This document shows, in pieces, positions 1 to 8,949 of a stretch of DNA of 64,000 bases. The notes under the pieces are model-generated. The model did not search any database and had not been told where the DNA came from. It saw nothing but the letters and a program-made list of their open reading frames with translations. The position numbers and the translations under genes were made by a program. Every line of letters begins with the position of its first letter. Position 1 is the stretch's first letter. The stretch is from Rhizorhabdus histidinilytica (lineage in GTDB: Bacteria; Pseudomonadota; Alphaproteobacteria; Sphingomonadales; Sphingomonadaceae): NCBI RefSeq assembly GCF_900167915.1, contig NZ_FUYM01000001.1, positions 682,001 to 746,000 of the forward strand. Direction: 5' to 3'.

Positions 1-72
1 GAGAAGCGCCCATCCGAAATAGGCGACGATCACCGCAGACAGGGCTATGCGGGGGGCATCCTTGGCGGTCAC
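1..72 (-). CDS. Small membrane protein, lysis cassette (partial, 3' end missing)
   Basis: A GTG at 72 overlaps the stop of the endolysin gene in a GTGA arrangement (69-72), the coupling used by the neighbouring lysis genes. The 24 codons in the window encode a short polar start followed by a hydrophobic stretch (ALSAVIVAYFGWALL), so this is the beginning of a protein with an N-terminal membrane anchor. By position after the endolysin it could be an inner-membrane spanin (Rz-like) or another holin. The rest lies outside the window, so the family cannot be named. Confidence 0.5.
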   Translation of the reverse strand, partial: MTAKDAPRIALSAVIVAYFGWALL

Positions 73-668
73 CGCTCATTCCTCGAAATGATACCCGGCG
101 CCATGATCGGCAGCGGGATATGCGCCTGCGGTACGCCTGACGGCCATCGCCAGTCGGTGATGCGATCGAACGGGAAGTCAGAGATGTTCACCTGATTGCG
201 CTGGTTGCCGCCGAGCCCCTTTATGGCTCCCGCTGCGGTCCTCCCTGCGGCAAAGGTGACGTGGCCGCCTCCCTCCCGCTCCATGACGCATACGGCGCCT
301 ACCTGAGGCTCGCATTCGACGCCCCATGTCGCCCAATCGAGAGCACGCGGCGCGGTCTTTGGGATGGCGATCCCGGCATCCTTGAAACACGCGCCGATGA
401 ACGCGCCGCACCATGCCACCTCATCCGTCTTATAGATGGCATAGCCGACGCGCGCGAAAAGGTTGACGATCACGTTGTTGTGCTGTGGGCCTGGAATCTC
501 TGTCGTGCCGATCAGCTTGCGCGCTACGACCATCCATGCGGGATCGACGGAAGGAAGTTCCCAAGCCTTGGCGAGGGCGGCATTGATGTCGTCCACCTGC
601 GCCTGTTTCAGGGGGCCCCAGCGTCGGCGCAGCTCGCCATAGAAAGCGGTATGATCGAACGCCGTCAT
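69..668 (-). CDS. Phage endolysin, NlpC/P60-CHAP-like (TIGR02594 type)
   Basis: A peptidoglycan hydrolase of 199 residues that would cut cell-wall peptides at lysis. The first 35 residues form a helix-rich segment common at the N-terminus of phage lysins. From about residue 44 it has the TIGR02594/NlpC-like pattern: AWCGAF with the presumed catalytic Cys87, GGGHVTF with His136, and GGNQRNQVN with Asn155. No signal peptide is visible, so export would depend on a holin. The start at 668 is chosen because its ATG overlaps the previous stop (ATGA, 665-668) and follows a GGGAGGGGG ribosome site; the upstream extension of the frame lies in another gene. It sits between small membrane proteins, as expected for a lysis cassette. 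Confidence 0.85.
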   Translation of the reverse strand: MTAFDHTAFYGELRRRWGPLKQAQVDDINAALAKAWELPSVDPAWMVVARKLIGTTEIPGPQHNNVIVNLFARVGYAIYKTDEVAWCGAFIGACFKDAGIAIPKTAPRALDWATWGVECEPQVGAVCVMEREGGGHVTFAAGRTAAGAIKGLGGNQRNQVNISDFPFDRITDWRWPSGVPQAHIPLPIMAPGIISRNER

Positions 669-862
669 CGCCCCCTCCCATGCTCGCGGAGCCATTCGCC
701 CCAGACAATCTCCATGCGGTCCTCCAAGCGCTGGAGCCGCTTGTCCGTGTCCCCCTGAAAGGTCGAGTAGGCAGCGAAAGCCGTCATAGCGAGGCTGATC
801 AATGTCAGCACCACCGAAGGCGTCAGCTGCCAATCATTCCTGGGGTTCCTCGGACTGTTCAC
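665..862 (-). CDS. Small membrane protein with coiled-coil tail (lysis cassette)
   Basis: A 65-residue protein with one hydrophobic segment (about residues 17-33) followed by a charged, probably helical tail (DKRLQRLEDRMEIVWGEW). It starts at a GTG that overlaps the stop of the membrane protein before it (GTGA, 859-862), and its own stop overlaps the endolysin start. This single-TM plus charged-tail layout next to an endolysin is typical of small holins or accessory lysis proteins. No specific family is recognised. Confidence 0.65.
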   Translation of the reverse strand: MNSPRNPRNDWQLTPSVVLTLISLAMTAFAAYSTFQGDTDKRLQRLEDRMEIVWGEWLREHGRGR

Positions 863-1317
863 GGTTCCATGCCCGCCATGCCATGCGGGACAGGATGGTG
901 AGGCCGACCGAAAAGCCGACGAATGCCAGCGCGAAGCCCACCTCCGATCCCCCATGTCGCGACGAGAAGGATCTGCACCCAAGCCAGTCGCGTCAGCCAG
1001 AGCCAGTAGGGATAGATGCCGTCCGGGTTGTTCGTCACGGCGAAGCAGAAGTGCATGACGATCTGCGCGATATAGACCCATCCGATCGCCGACTGCCATT
1101 TGCCCGCCGGGTTCCGCAGGATCACCAGCGCCGTCACGAAATCGACGCAGGCGAACCATGCCCAAGGTGCGAAATTGCCGGTCGATGCGACGAACAGGCT
1201 GTTGACCGCCCAATTGCCGAGCATGGCAAGCGAGACGCGCATCATCTGCCTGCTACGGCAGAGCGCCGAAAGCCCCAGCAGCACGACATAGGCGATGAGG
1301 AATTCGTACAACATCAC
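859..1317 (-). CDS. Polytopic membrane protein, holin candidate
   Basis: About 152 residues with four probable transmembrane segments (starting near residues 3, 32, 82 and 111) and a basic C-terminus ending in PHHPVPHGMAGMEP. The gene begins at GTG 1317 or ATG 1314; both overlap the stop of the short Pro-rich ORF before it. Position directly upstream of the endolysin, with overlapping genes, suggests holin or anti-holin, but no known holin family can be assigned from sequence alone. Confidence 0.6.
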   Translation of the reverse strand: MMLYEFLIAYVVLLGLSALCRSRQMMRVSLAMLGNWAVNSLFVASTGNFAPWAWFACVDFVTALVILRNPAGKWQSAIGWVYIAQIVMHFCFAVTNNPDGIYPYWLWLTRLAWVQILLVATWGIGGGLRAGIRRLFGRPHHPVPHGMAGMEP

Positions 1318-1397
1318 GAATTCTTCGGCGGCTTGGGCGGGGGCGGCGTTCCTCCGCTTTTGGGCTCCGGCCGGATCGGCTTGGGCCTCTTCGCCAT
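1314..1397 (-). CDS. Tiny proline-rich ORF (27 residues)
   Basis: Codes for a basic, proline-rich peptide (MAKRPKPIRPEPKSGGT, then PPPPKPPKNS). It lies between the 680-residue ejection protein and the membrane protein, with a 4-base GTGA overlap to the next gene, which suggests translational coupling. Function is unknown. It could be a leader peptide that couples expression of the lysis genes. Confidence 0.4.
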   Translation of the reverse strand: MAKRPKPIRPEPKSGGTPPPPKPPKNS

Positions 1398-1399
1398 TC

Positions 1400-3442
1400 T
1401 CAATTCCCCTTCCTGCGGCTCATGGAGTTCTGGTTGGCCGGTGCCATGCGGTTGCGCCGCATCGTCGGCCGCTTGACGATGGGCTTGGCGGCGATCGGGT
1501 CCTGATCGTCGGCACCGGGATAAAGGGCCTCTTCCACCTGCTGCCGAAGCTTTCGGTCCCGCGCCTTTTCGGCCGCATATCGAGCGGTCCCCTTGACGCC
1601 GGGGATTTGCCCGAGAATGGACTTTTCAAGCTTCTGTAGGGCATCGACGACAACCCCGGCGGTGTTGGAGTAATTGATGGTGCCGGGTGGCGCCGTATAG
1701 GCAGCCTGCACCGTCGCATTAAGATCGCGGATTTCCTGCGCGCCCTTCTTACCGAAGATGTAATCAAGCTTTCCGGAGCTATCCAGATCGCGAACGATCG
1801 CATTGAACTTCGCGGGCGATGGGAAGGGGTTCCCCGCTGGATCGGTCGCGGGGCTCTTTGTCACCTGATCGCGGATATACTGGATGGTCTGGCCCTGAAG
1901 CTCCTTCCATGCCTGCTGGCCCGGCTCGCCGGTCTTTTTGAGGAGGCGCCCGACATTCATGGTATCGTCGAGCGACCCATCAAGGATGACGTGATCGAAT
2001 ACGTCCTCCAGCGCTACCGACCGATCCTTGGTGCCCGGCTTGCGACGCAGAAGCTTTTCCACGGCCCCCGCGTTCTCGAATTCCTTGGCGTATTGGATGC
2101 GGCGGGATCGAGCCTCACGGTAGAGCTGGCCAGTAGCGCCCTCCGTCGTGCTGTCGATGAGCTTCTTCAGTTCCGGCGCGAAGGCTGCGTTCGGGGTGCC
2201 AGGCTGCGTCGTCTTGTTGATGAGCTGCCGGATATCCTCCATTGCATTGATGGATATGGAACCCGTGTTTTCCGGGTCGTTCTTGCCGATCTGCTCGGCG
2301 ACGGCCTGAATGATCGGGGCGAGCTTTTCGCGGGTTGTCGGCGTCTGTTCGTTGACGAAATCGATCAGCGGCTTGTAGCTGACCGGCTCCTCCATCTCGC
2401 CAGCCTCGCGCGCCTTCGCATAGGCGTCGCTGACTTCCTTCTTCCGGGCCTTGGCCGCATCGACCAGCGCCTTGTCAACAACAAGACCTACCGGTCGGAG
2501 CTGCCCTTCTCCCGCTCTTTCGGCGCCCGTTGCAGAGAGATAGGCATCGAAATTAGCAAGGATATCCTCATTCTGTTCAATCTGACGCTGCACCAATGGC
2601 TGACCAACGGTATCGGCATTGGACTTGCGCGTCTCGTTTTCAAAGCGAAGCTGCGCAGGATCGCGCGTGATCTGCCCCTTTGTCAACTGGACAGGACGGC
2701 GAAGCCCCTGCGCCGTGGTCTGGCGAAGCATCGAGGCGCTGGCATCCATGGCGCCGCCGCCTTTAAGCGCAGGGGCGCCCTCGCGGGGCCTCATGGCGTT
2801 GCGGGCGACTTCGGCGGCGCGGCCGGTCTGCGCGGCGATGCTGTTGGCGATCGGGGCAGCCCCCCTCATGGCGCCACGGCCTGCCGCGCCAGCGATTTCA
2901 GGAGCGGCAAAGGACAGAGTGCCAAGATAGCTGACGATATCCTGCTCGGGCACGCCCGTCTTGTCGGAGAGCCACTTTGCGCCCTTGCCGATATTCTTGC
3001 CGATGAATTCGGAGAAGCGGCGGATATTCTCGCCCTTATATTCCGGGGTGTCGGTCACGCCGAAAATGCGCCCAACGGGGTTTTCCAGCGGAGCGGCGTC
3101 ACGGGCGGCAGCGGCGCTTGCGGCCTTCGGATCGGCTCCCATGGCGCGACGTTCGGCGTAGGATAGCCAATTGACGGCGCCGGGCAGGATTGAGCCTACA
3201 GTGGAATCGAGGAAGGAAGCGGTGTTGCGTCCGAAGCCTTTCAGGCTCACGCCATCCTGCTTAGGCTGTGCCTTCGCAGGAGCTTCAATGCCGAACCGCT
3301 GACGGATAGCCGCCTGCGTCGCCGGGTTGGCATCGGCATAGTTCGGGTCCTGCGGCGCCCATTTGTCGAAGATCGCCTTTTTCGTCGCGGCATTGGCGTT
3401 GACGAAGTTGGGATCATCCCGGATCGTGGCGAGATCGGGCAT
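1400..3442 (-). CDS. Probable DNA-ejection/internal virion protein
   Basis: A 680-residue virion-type protein. The N-terminus has two copies of a short motif (DPNFVNANAATKKAIFDKW and DPNYADANPATQAAIRQRF), which appears repeatedly in large injected podovirus proteins. A Gly/Ala-rich, membrane-active-looking segment lies near residues 160-220, and the rest is long, charged and helix-rich with a basic tail. It is the last and largest of three adjacent proteins after the tail genes, the position of P22 gp7/gp20/gp16-type ejection proteins. The assignment rests on position and composition; no enzymatic motif was seen. Confidence 0.6.
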   Translation of the reverse strand: MPDLATIRDDPNFVNANAATKKAIFDKWAPQDPNYADANPATQAAIRQRFGIEAPAKAQPKQDGVSLKGFGRNTASFLDSTVGSILPGAVNWLSYAERRAMGADPKAASAAAARDAAPLENPVGRIFGVTDTPEYKGENIRRFSEFIGKNIGKGAKWLSDKTGVPEQDIVSYLGTLSFAAPEIAGAAGRGAMRGAAPIANSIAAQTGRAAEVARNAMRPREGAPALKGGGAMDASASMLRQTTAQGLRRPVQLTKGQITRDPAQLRFENETRKSNADTVGQPLVQRQIEQNEDILANFDAYLSATGAERAGEGQLRPVGLVVDKALVDAAKARKKEVSDAYAKAREAGEMEEPVSYKPLIDFVNEQTPTTREKLAPIIQAVAEQIGKNDPENTGSISINAMEDIRQLINKTTQPGTPNAAFAPELKKLIDSTTEGATGQLYREARSRRIQYAKEFENAGAVEKLLRRKPGTKDRSVALEDVFDHVILDGSLDDTMNVGRLLKKTGEPGQQAWKELQGQTIQYIRDQVTKSPATDPAGNPFPSPAKFNAIVRDLDSSGKLDYIFGKKGAQEIRDLNATVQAAYTAPPGTINYSNTAGVVVDALQKLEKSILGQIPGVKGTARYAAEKARDRKLRQQVEEALYPGADDQDPIAAKPIVKRPTMRRNRMAPANQNSMSRRKGN

Positions 3443-3445
3443 CGG

Positions 3446-4663
3446 TCAGTCCGCCAGAAGGGGGTTGCTGGTGTCCACGCCCTTCCCCTTGCTGGGGGCT
3501 CGAACGGGTGACGCGGATTGATCGCGAAAAGCTGACGCTGGTCGCCGATATGTGGATTCCAGATTGCGTGCGGCCTTGTCGATCATCTTATCGACGATAT
3601 TAAGCTGCGTCTTTAGCGCGCTAGTTTCAGTCCGAGTCCCCGCGAAGGAGCTGGGGTCGGTCAACTGCCGCTCAAGTATCGAGATGTCTGGCCCCGCCAA
3701 GGCGCCAAGCTGATAGAGGTCCTTCAGCCCCATCATGACAGCGGTGTACTTTGCGGCTTGCGAGGCTGTCACATCATCTTTTGCAAACTCAAAGCGCCCG
3801 CCTGCCCACGCTGGCAACGTCACCCCCGACATGCCGGCACGTTTGCCACTATCCAAGGAGGCCCGGTATTCCTTCAGGGCGCCCTTCAGGTCGGCCAACT
3901 TGCGAGCGGCGTCGGAGAATGCCTGCGGGGCGCTCCCTCCAGGTCCATTAATGGCTGCGTCGCGCGCGTCCTTCTGGCGCTCGAAATTCAAACGCGCTCG
4001 GTTAACGCCAAGGTTCCCTTGCGCGACCGCCAGATTTCCCGCAGCCATTTTGTTGCTGAACAGGTCCTGCTTCTTTTTCCAATCGAACTCCCTCTCCTTG
4101 AAGTCGAAATCTAGCTTCTTTTCCGCGTCCAAGGTGCTGCGAAGCATCGCCTCCTGAATGGCGGGCAAGCTTTTCGGATCGGCGCGGATTTGCGCCTTGA
4201 TCTGCTCCGCCGCCTGAGGGTCCATACTTCCCTTCTCGACATAGCTGTCGATCGTTGCGTAGGCATCTTCCGGCGTCTTGACCGAGGAAATCGCCACCTT
4301 CGCGTCGTTAAGCTGCTGCTTGCCGAACTCATACTTGGCCTTGGCGGCTGCTGCCTGTTCGGATTCGGCCTTCGCCATTTCCGCCTGTACGCCGGGGATG
4401 AGATCGCCACGGCCAAGCCCCGCAAGGCCAGTGATCAGGCTCTTGCTGTCGATCTTACCCGTCTTGGGATCGACCGAGCGCGAATAGACGCCGCGAAGTG
4501 CGTTCTGCTCCTGCTGCTGCCGCGCCACGCGATCAATCTCGGCCTGCTGCGATTTGATCGTCATGACGTTGCTCATCATGCCAAGGCGATTCTGCGCCAT
4601 GGCATTGAAATCCGGCAACTGGACCGGCTGCACCATCAGGGGAATGCGGGTGTCGAGCGCCAT
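3446..4663 (-). CDS. Coiled-coil virion protein, ejection block
   Basis: A 405-residue protein rich in Lys, Gln, Ala and Glu, with long predicted coiled coils (about residues 35-130 and 190-240). The start ATG at 4663 is 8 bases from the preceding gene, and the next gene begins 4 bases after its stop. It is the middle gene of a three-gene block that follows the tail hub genes, which suggests a structural or ejected internal protein. No family is recognised with certainty. Confidence 0.55.
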   Translation of the reverse strand: MALDTRIPLMVQPVQLPDFNAMAQNRLGMMSNVMTIKSQQAEIDRVARQQQEQNALRGVYSRSVDPKTGKIDSKSLITGLAGLGRGDLIPGVQAEMAKAESEQAAAAKAKYEFGKQQLNDAKVAISSVKTPEDAYATIDSYVEKGSMDPQAAEQIKAQIRADPKSLPAIQEAMLRSTLDAEKKLDFDFKEREFDWKKKQDLFSNKMAAGNLAVAQGNLGVNRARLNFERQKDARDAAINGPGGSAPQAFSDAARKLADLKGALKEYRASLDSGKRAGMSGVTLPAWAGGRFEFAKDDVTASQAAKYTAVMMGLKDLYQLGALAGPDISILERQLTDPSSFAGTRTETSALKTQLNIVDKMIDKAARNLESTYRRPASAFRDQSASPVRAPSKGKGVDTSNPLLAD

Positions 4664-4670
4664 CGTTACC

Positions 4671-5516
4671 TCAAATCGGCTGAAGCGTTGTCGGGTTATT
4701 GGCGAAGTAGTTGTTCAGTCCGTTTATGTTGGAGGTGTTGAGCGCCCCAATCTGGCCGCCGATGCCCCCTCCCGGATTCATATATCCGCCCATCAGCCGG
4801 TTCATGGCGTTCATATTCTGAATGCCGCTATAGGCATTGAAGCCCTGCCCGATCGCGTTGGAGATCGCGTTGGCAGTCCCCACATAGCCCGACGCCCGCG
4901 CGTTTCCGGCCTGAAGCTGCGTATCAGCAATCCCACGCCCGAGATTGCCCGCTTCGTTCGTCAGGGTATTGGCTGAGGTCTGCCCCGCACCCATCAGGCT
5001 TTGCAGCGGATTGAGCTGGTTGGCACGGTTGGTCTGGTAGCGATTGAAGGCGTTCATGTACTCCTGCGAGCCCATGTCCTGCCCGTATCGGAGAGCGCCC
5101 TTCATATTCGCGCCGGAAATACCCATCCCCCGCGCGGCCATGGAGTTGTTGAGCGCCTTCATCCCCTCCTCAAGGCGGAACTTGTAGCCGGGATCGGCCT
5201 CGAAATCCGCCATGGAGAAATCGCGGGCATATCGACCGAATGCCGGGTCCTTGGGGTTGACGGATACCCCCTCCACATCATTGGCGGGCGACAGCCCCAG
5301 CAGTGTCAGGATGCGATTCTGCGCGGTAAGGCCAGCCTCCCGGAACGGAGCCTGCAATTCGACCTGCTTGTCGAACATGCGCTCCTGGGAGGCTTGCGCC
5401 TGCTCGGCGGCATTGGCCTGCGCCTTGGCGGCCTTCTTCGCCGCAGCGGAGCCCATCACTGCGGACCCGACAGTCGCGGCTCCGACGATACCAGCGGCGG
5501 CTATTGCGGGAGGCAT
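4671..5516 (-). CDS. DNA transfer/ejection protein (p32-like)
   Basis: This 281-residue protein has a Gly/Ala-rich hydrophobic start, a Lys/Ala/Gln helix (AAAKKAAKAQANAAEQAQ), and an Asn/Gly-rich C-terminal half with repeated NAxN and GMG patterns. This arrangement is typical of proteins often labelled DNA transfer protein p32 in podovirus genomes. In the P22 plan such proteins are packaged in the capsid and injected with the DNA. Its start overlaps the end of the upstream gene by 16 bases, consistent with coupled expression. Confidence 0.65.
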   Translation of the reverse strand: MPPAIAAAGIVGAATVGSAVMGSAAAKKAAKAQANAAEQAQASQERMFDKQVELQAPFREAGLTAQNRILTLLGLSPANDVEGVSVNPKDPAFGRYARDFSMADFEADPGYKFRLEEGMKALNNSMAARGMGISGANMKGALRYGQDMGSQEYMNAFNRYQTNRANQLNPLQSLMGAGQTSANTLTNEAGNLGRGIADTQLQAGNARASGYVGTANAISNAIGQGFNAYSGIQNMNAMNRLMGGYMNPGGGIGGQIGALNTSNINGLNNYFANNPTTLQPI

Positions 5517-5878
5517 GACGGCTTCTCCAGAATAAGGGTTTTGTCTCCGATATCCTTGAAACCAAGGCTAACCAGATAGGAGTACATGATGTCCTCGCGC
5601 TCGATCGGCCGCGCGATCACCTTCGGCATGTCGAACAGCTCGCAGAGGATATTCCGAGTGACCCAGCGCCGGCGCCACTGCGGGAGAATGGCGATGTGCA
5701 ATTCCCCGTCATGCGTGAAGGCAGTGCCGATCGGCACACCATCGCGCTCGATCGCGCGGACGACCCAGTCCTTGAAGGCTTCAAGATACTGCTCGAAGGT
5801 TATCGGATAGGGCCAGTCGATGGCCTCAAACCCTACTTTCAGTGCCGCATCGCGGTTATCGCCCAGCTTCGTGCTCAT
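5501..5878 (-). CDS. Conserved phage protein, unknown function
   Basis: A soluble protein of 125 residues starting MSTKLGDNRDAA. The ATG at 5878 makes a 4-base overlap with the upstream stop. Visible features are aromatic and acidic segments and a central MPKVIARPIERED stretch; the fold looks mixed alpha/beta and GNAT-like proteins of this size occur at this position in podoviruses, but no acetyl-CoA binding motif is clear. Lying between tail and ejection genes, it may help assembly or be a minor virion part. Confidence 0.6.
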   Translation of the reverse strand: MSTKLGDNRDAALKVGFEAIDWPYPITFEQYLEAFKDWVVRAIERDGVPIGTAFTHDGELHIAILPQWRRRWVTRNILCELFDMPKVIARPIEREDIMYSYLVSLGFKDIGDKTLILEKPSCLPQ

Positions 5879-6516
5879 GACGCGCTCGTGCAAATGCCGT
5901 TGACGAAGGTGAAGTTCGTATAGGCGCCCGATCCGGTGAATCCGGGATTGTCCGTGATGGCCGTCACGCGACCATATTCATCGGTGGTGACATCGGGATT
6001 GGAATAGGTGCCGGGCGTGACGATCGCCCCCTGCAAGTCGATTACGCCGGTCGTGCTATCGTAATTGATGCGTCCGACCGCCCCACTGATCGCCGCCCGC
6101 GCCCGCGCAACGGTGAAGTACAGGTTCGTGATGCCCTCAACGATGTTATCAGTGTTGAGCTGGAAAACCTGCGTTGCGGTCACGCGCCCCTTGTCATCGA
6201 CCGTGATCTGGATTGTGTCGCTGGCGCTTCCGTAGGTGCCTGGCGTGCCTGCGTCGGCAAGGCCCAGCGTGAAGCTGTCCGGATCGAGAAGGCGTTCCAG
6301 TTCGCCGGTCACAGGCACCAGCGCAATCGAATTGGGAAAGGCCTGCGTCTGGTCATCGGCCGTCAGCACGACAGCCCCAACAACGGAATTACCGTTGCGC
6401 CATTGCTGCTGGAGGAAATCATACCAGGGGCGCGATACGGCCCCCGTACGCTCATCGATGAACGCAACGCGCGGCGGCGTGATGTTGATCGGCTTGGTGG
6501 GAGGCTGGGACGCCAT
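5875..6516 (-). CDS. Tail appendage-like structural protein
   Basis: A 213-residue protein. The N-terminus (PPTKPINITPPRVAFIDER, then WYDFLQQQW) is a pattern seen at the start of many phage tail appendage proteins. The rest is rich in Thr, Gly and Val with short repeats of the type TxDEYGRVTAI and VDDKGRVTATQ, which suggests a beta-rich fibre. It directly follows the gp10-like gene (shared base at 6516). A minor tail fibre or adaptor role is inferred. Confidence 0.6.
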   Translation of the reverse strand: MASQPPTKPINITPPRVAFIDERTGAVSRPWYDFLQQQWRNGNSVVGAVVLTADDQTQAFPNSIALVPVTGELERLLDPDSFTLGLADAGTPGTYGSASDTIQITVDDKGRVTATQVFQLNTDNIVEGITNLYFTVARARAAISGAVGRINYDSTTGVIDLQGAIVTPGTYSNPDVTTDEYGRVTAITDNPGFTGSGAYTNFTFVNGICTSAS

Positions 6517-7952
6517 CAGGCATTCGTCGGGCTGATCAGCAGCTCCGCCCCCGAGATGATGATAGGTACGGGATCGCTACCGGAAACCTCATAGACCCGG
6601 TCGCGAATTTTCATGGTCATGCCAAGCCGCCGCCATATCGTGCGCGTACCATATTGACCCTGAGCCCCCATCGAGGCCCAATGCTCGTTCGACCATGTAT
6701 TGCCGCCATCGTCGGACCAACGCAGTATCACCTGCGGGTTCTCGCCCTGCCCCGAAATCACGCCCACACCAGTCCGGCAATCGAGTTGCAGGCTATGGTG
6801 GGCCGTGCGCTTCAGATTGTTGATGCCGGTCGGCAGAGCACGCCAGCGGCGGAGCCATTTCTGGATGGAACCGTTGTCGTCATAGGTGTAGAGATCGAAG
6901 GCGTAGATATTGCCGTTCTCGAAATCGCCTACGGCAATCTCATGATTGAAATAGACCTGACAATTGGAACGATGCCGGGTGAAAACGCCAAGGTTCGTAT
7001 CCCAGCCCGCGCGCTCGGTCCAGCTATCGGTCGCGACATCATAGACCCACGTGGTATTTGCGCTCGGGAAGATCAGCACATAGAAGCTGTGGCCGCCCTG
7101 CTGATAGGTGTAGCCGATCGCATCGGACGTATCCGCATATTGCTGGATTTGCCATTCGACGGCATGGGTCGATACGCGCTGGGCGATATAGCCCTGCGCG
7201 CGATAGACCATCCCGAACCCCCTTGCATCCTGCCCCAGCCAGTAAATCTGGTTGTCCATCTTCGCGACGGAATAGGGAGCGAGGCAGCCGACCTCGTTGA
7301 AGGCGCCCTGAATGCGGGCAAAGGGAAAATCCGCCCCTCCGGCATTGTACCACACTTCCGTGGAGTTCGTTCCGAACAGCCAGATTTCCAGATGATCGAT
7401 GATCATCGACACCACGTTGTCCGGAAAGCCCTCGGCGGAAGCGAAATCGAGTGGATCTATGCTCGTCCCGTCCAGAAGCGACGTGATCCAGAACTTCTGG
7501 CTATTCGGTTCGGTGAACACGAAAAAGCCGTCGAGATAGCCGACGATCTGTGCTCCGGGGAAATCCGGATCGGTGATCGCCGCAAAATCTCCCGTGCTGG
7601 AATTATAGATATAACCAGCAGGATTGCAGGCGATGAAAAGCTGCGTGCCGTTGTCGGCCATCGAGACCGGCCCAGTTCCGCTGACCGTGCCGATCAGGGT
7701 AGCCGACCAGTCCGACGCGATCTTGTACACCTCGTAGCCCGACACGGCATAGGCGAAGCCGCCGAACTGCCAAAGCCCCCGGATCGGACCATCCCCGATC
7801 GTGGCAAGCAGGCGCAGGCCCGGCGCGCGATTGAGGAACGCAGCGTCCTTGCCGCCCTCCGGAATGATCTCCGGAAAGAGGTTGACCATGCGGTTATCGG
7901 CCGCGTTGACCGAGCGAGCGCGATAGCTCGACCCGAGGATCGGCGTTTTCAT
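6516..7952 (-). CDS. P22 gp10-like packaged DNA stabilization / tail hub protein
   Basis: At 478 residues it matches the size of P22 gp10. The N-terminus (LGSSYRARSVNAADNRMVNLFPE, split here by function into a conserved basic start and the LFPE motif) and the following beta-propeller-like repeats ending in GxxP and YAVSG elements are typical of this family. In P22-like phages the protein plugs the portal-tail channel and holds packaged DNA in. It overlaps the upstream gp4-like gene by one base (TGATG) and is followed by appendage and ejection genes, the order expected for this module. Confidence 0.8.
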   Translation of the reverse strand: MKTPILGSSYRARSVNAADNRMVNLFPEIIPEGGKDAAFLNRAPGLRLLATIGDGPIRGLWQFGGFAYAVSGYEVYKIASDWSATLIGTVSGTGPVSMADNGTQLFIACNPAGYIYNSSTGDFAAITDPDFPGAQIVGYLDGFFVFTEPNSQKFWITSLLDGTSIDPLDFASAEGFPDNVVSMIIDHLEIWLFGTNSTEVWYNAGGADFPFARIQGAFNEVGCLAPYSVAKMDNQIYWLGQDARGFGMVYRAQGYIAQRVSTHAVEWQIQQYADTSDAIGYTYQQGGHSFYVLIFPSANTTWVYDVATDSWTERAGWDTNLGVFTRHRSNCQVYFNHEIAVGDFENGNIYAFDLYTYDDNGSIQKWLRRWRALPTGINNLKRTAHHSLQLDCRTGVGVISGQGENPQVILRWSDDGGNTWSNEHWASMGAQGQYGTRTIWRRLGMTMKIRDRVYEVSGSDPVPIIISGAELLISPTNA

Positions 7953-8662
7953 CAGCCGTAACTCCCCGAGTAGATGTTGAAGCGCGTGTTCTGAACGATC
8001 AGCGGGTAAGGAAGCGCCATCAGGTCATCGGGGTTGTTGATGCGCTTCAGGTTGCGCTTGCTCGATACTGCGATGCGGACGACCTGGCCGCTCGGCTCCA
8101 CGCCGAACTCGGGAGCCAGCTCGCAGGCCAGATTATAGCGGAAAGCGCGCAGATAGCCGGGGGGAAGCGTCACGTCCGTGCTGAGCGCCGCCGGTTGATC
8201 GAGCGTCTGGACCGAGATGAAGTGCCACAGCAGCGATGATGTCGGCACGGGATAGACGTGCATCGTGACATCAGGGAAGGTGTTGTTTACCCAGATGACG
8301 TTCGGATAGGTCGAGGTGACCGTTTTCAGCGCGATCCCGTTATACTGGTCCTCGTTGACGAACTGCACGCCGAAGGACAGGTTCGAGGGGCCGATGAAAT
8401 AGGTCGATTCCATCAACTGGATCGGCCGAATGCCCACGAAATTCCCGGAAGGGCCAAGCGTGCGGATGCGCTCGCCAGCAGGCCATGTGAACGTCTGGTC
8501 GATGGTCGAATAGACGGACAGCCGCTCTGTATTCCAGCTATCGACCATCTGGTCGAAGGCTGAAAGGCAGTCCTGCGACGTATCAGCGGAGGGGACCTCG
8601 CCCTCCGCCAGCACGCCCAGCAGCCGGAGTGCCCCATTGATGAGGTCCCCGGCCGTCGTCAT
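7952..8662 (-). CDS. P22 gp4-like tail accessory (head-tail connector) protein
   Basis: A 236-residue protein whose N-terminus (AGDLINGALRLLGVLAEGE, then SADTSQDCLSAFDQMVDSW) is the hallmark of P22 gp4 tail accessory factors. These assemble as a ring under the portal as the first tail protein. The C-terminal half carries the aromatic LRYNLA-type segment of the family (FRYNLACELAPEFG). It lies immediately before the gp10-like gene, as in P22-type genomes. No peptidoglycan-hydrolase motif was evident by eye. Confidence 0.8.
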   Translation of the reverse strand: MTTAGDLINGALRLLGVLAEGEVPSADTSQDCLSAFDQMVDSWNTERLSVYSTIDQTFTWPAGERIRTLGPSGNFVGIRPIQLMESTYFIGPSNLSFGVQFVNEDQYNGIALKTVTSTYPNVIWVNNTFPDVTMHVYPVPTSSLLWHFISVQTLDQPAALSTDVTLPPGYLRAFRYNLACELAPEFGVEPSGQVVRIAVSSKRNLKRINNPDDLMALPYPLIVQNTRFNIYSGSYG

Positions 8663-8949
8663 GCAAGCTTCTCGCGCAGAGTGTCGGCATCCCAGCCCGG
8701 AAACGGTCGCTTGCCGAACTTCTCCTGATATTCGGCCCGCAAAGCCTTCACATCGCCCTCAGGAGCCTCGGAGCCGCCCTTGCGGCCGTCCCCGTCATGG
8801 TCCAGCGGGTGGCGCGCCATGGCGTTGCGGGGCTCGGGAGCAGTCGGATCGAACCGCCTCCACCCCCGAGCCTCGTCATATTTGGCCTCAAGATCGCTGG
8901 TTGCGACCTTACAGCCCCCTTCCGGGTTGATGAGATAGATGACGGCCAT
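8659..8949 (-). CDS. Small phage protein with HeH/LEM-like C-terminus
   Basis: A 96-residue protein. The last 30 residues (ALRAEYQEKFGKRPFPGWD, followed by ADTLREKL) resemble the short helix-extended-helix domain seen in many phage capsid-region proteins. The middle is acidic and Gly-rich. Both ends overlap their neighbours (4 bases with the gp4-like gene, 1 base with the decoration-like gene), so it belongs to the morphogenesis operon. A role in head completion is possible but unproven. Confidence 0.65.
   Translation of the reverse strand: MAVIYLINPEGGCKVATSDLEAKYDEARGWRRFDPTAPEPRNAMARHPLDHDGDGRKGGSEAPEGDVKALRAEYQEKFGKRPFPGWDADTLREKLA

Noticed and set aside
69-833. The longer endolysin frame from 833
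   Set aside because: Its first 55 codons overlap the neighbouring membrane-protein gene, and the ribosome site and ATGA overlap mark 668.
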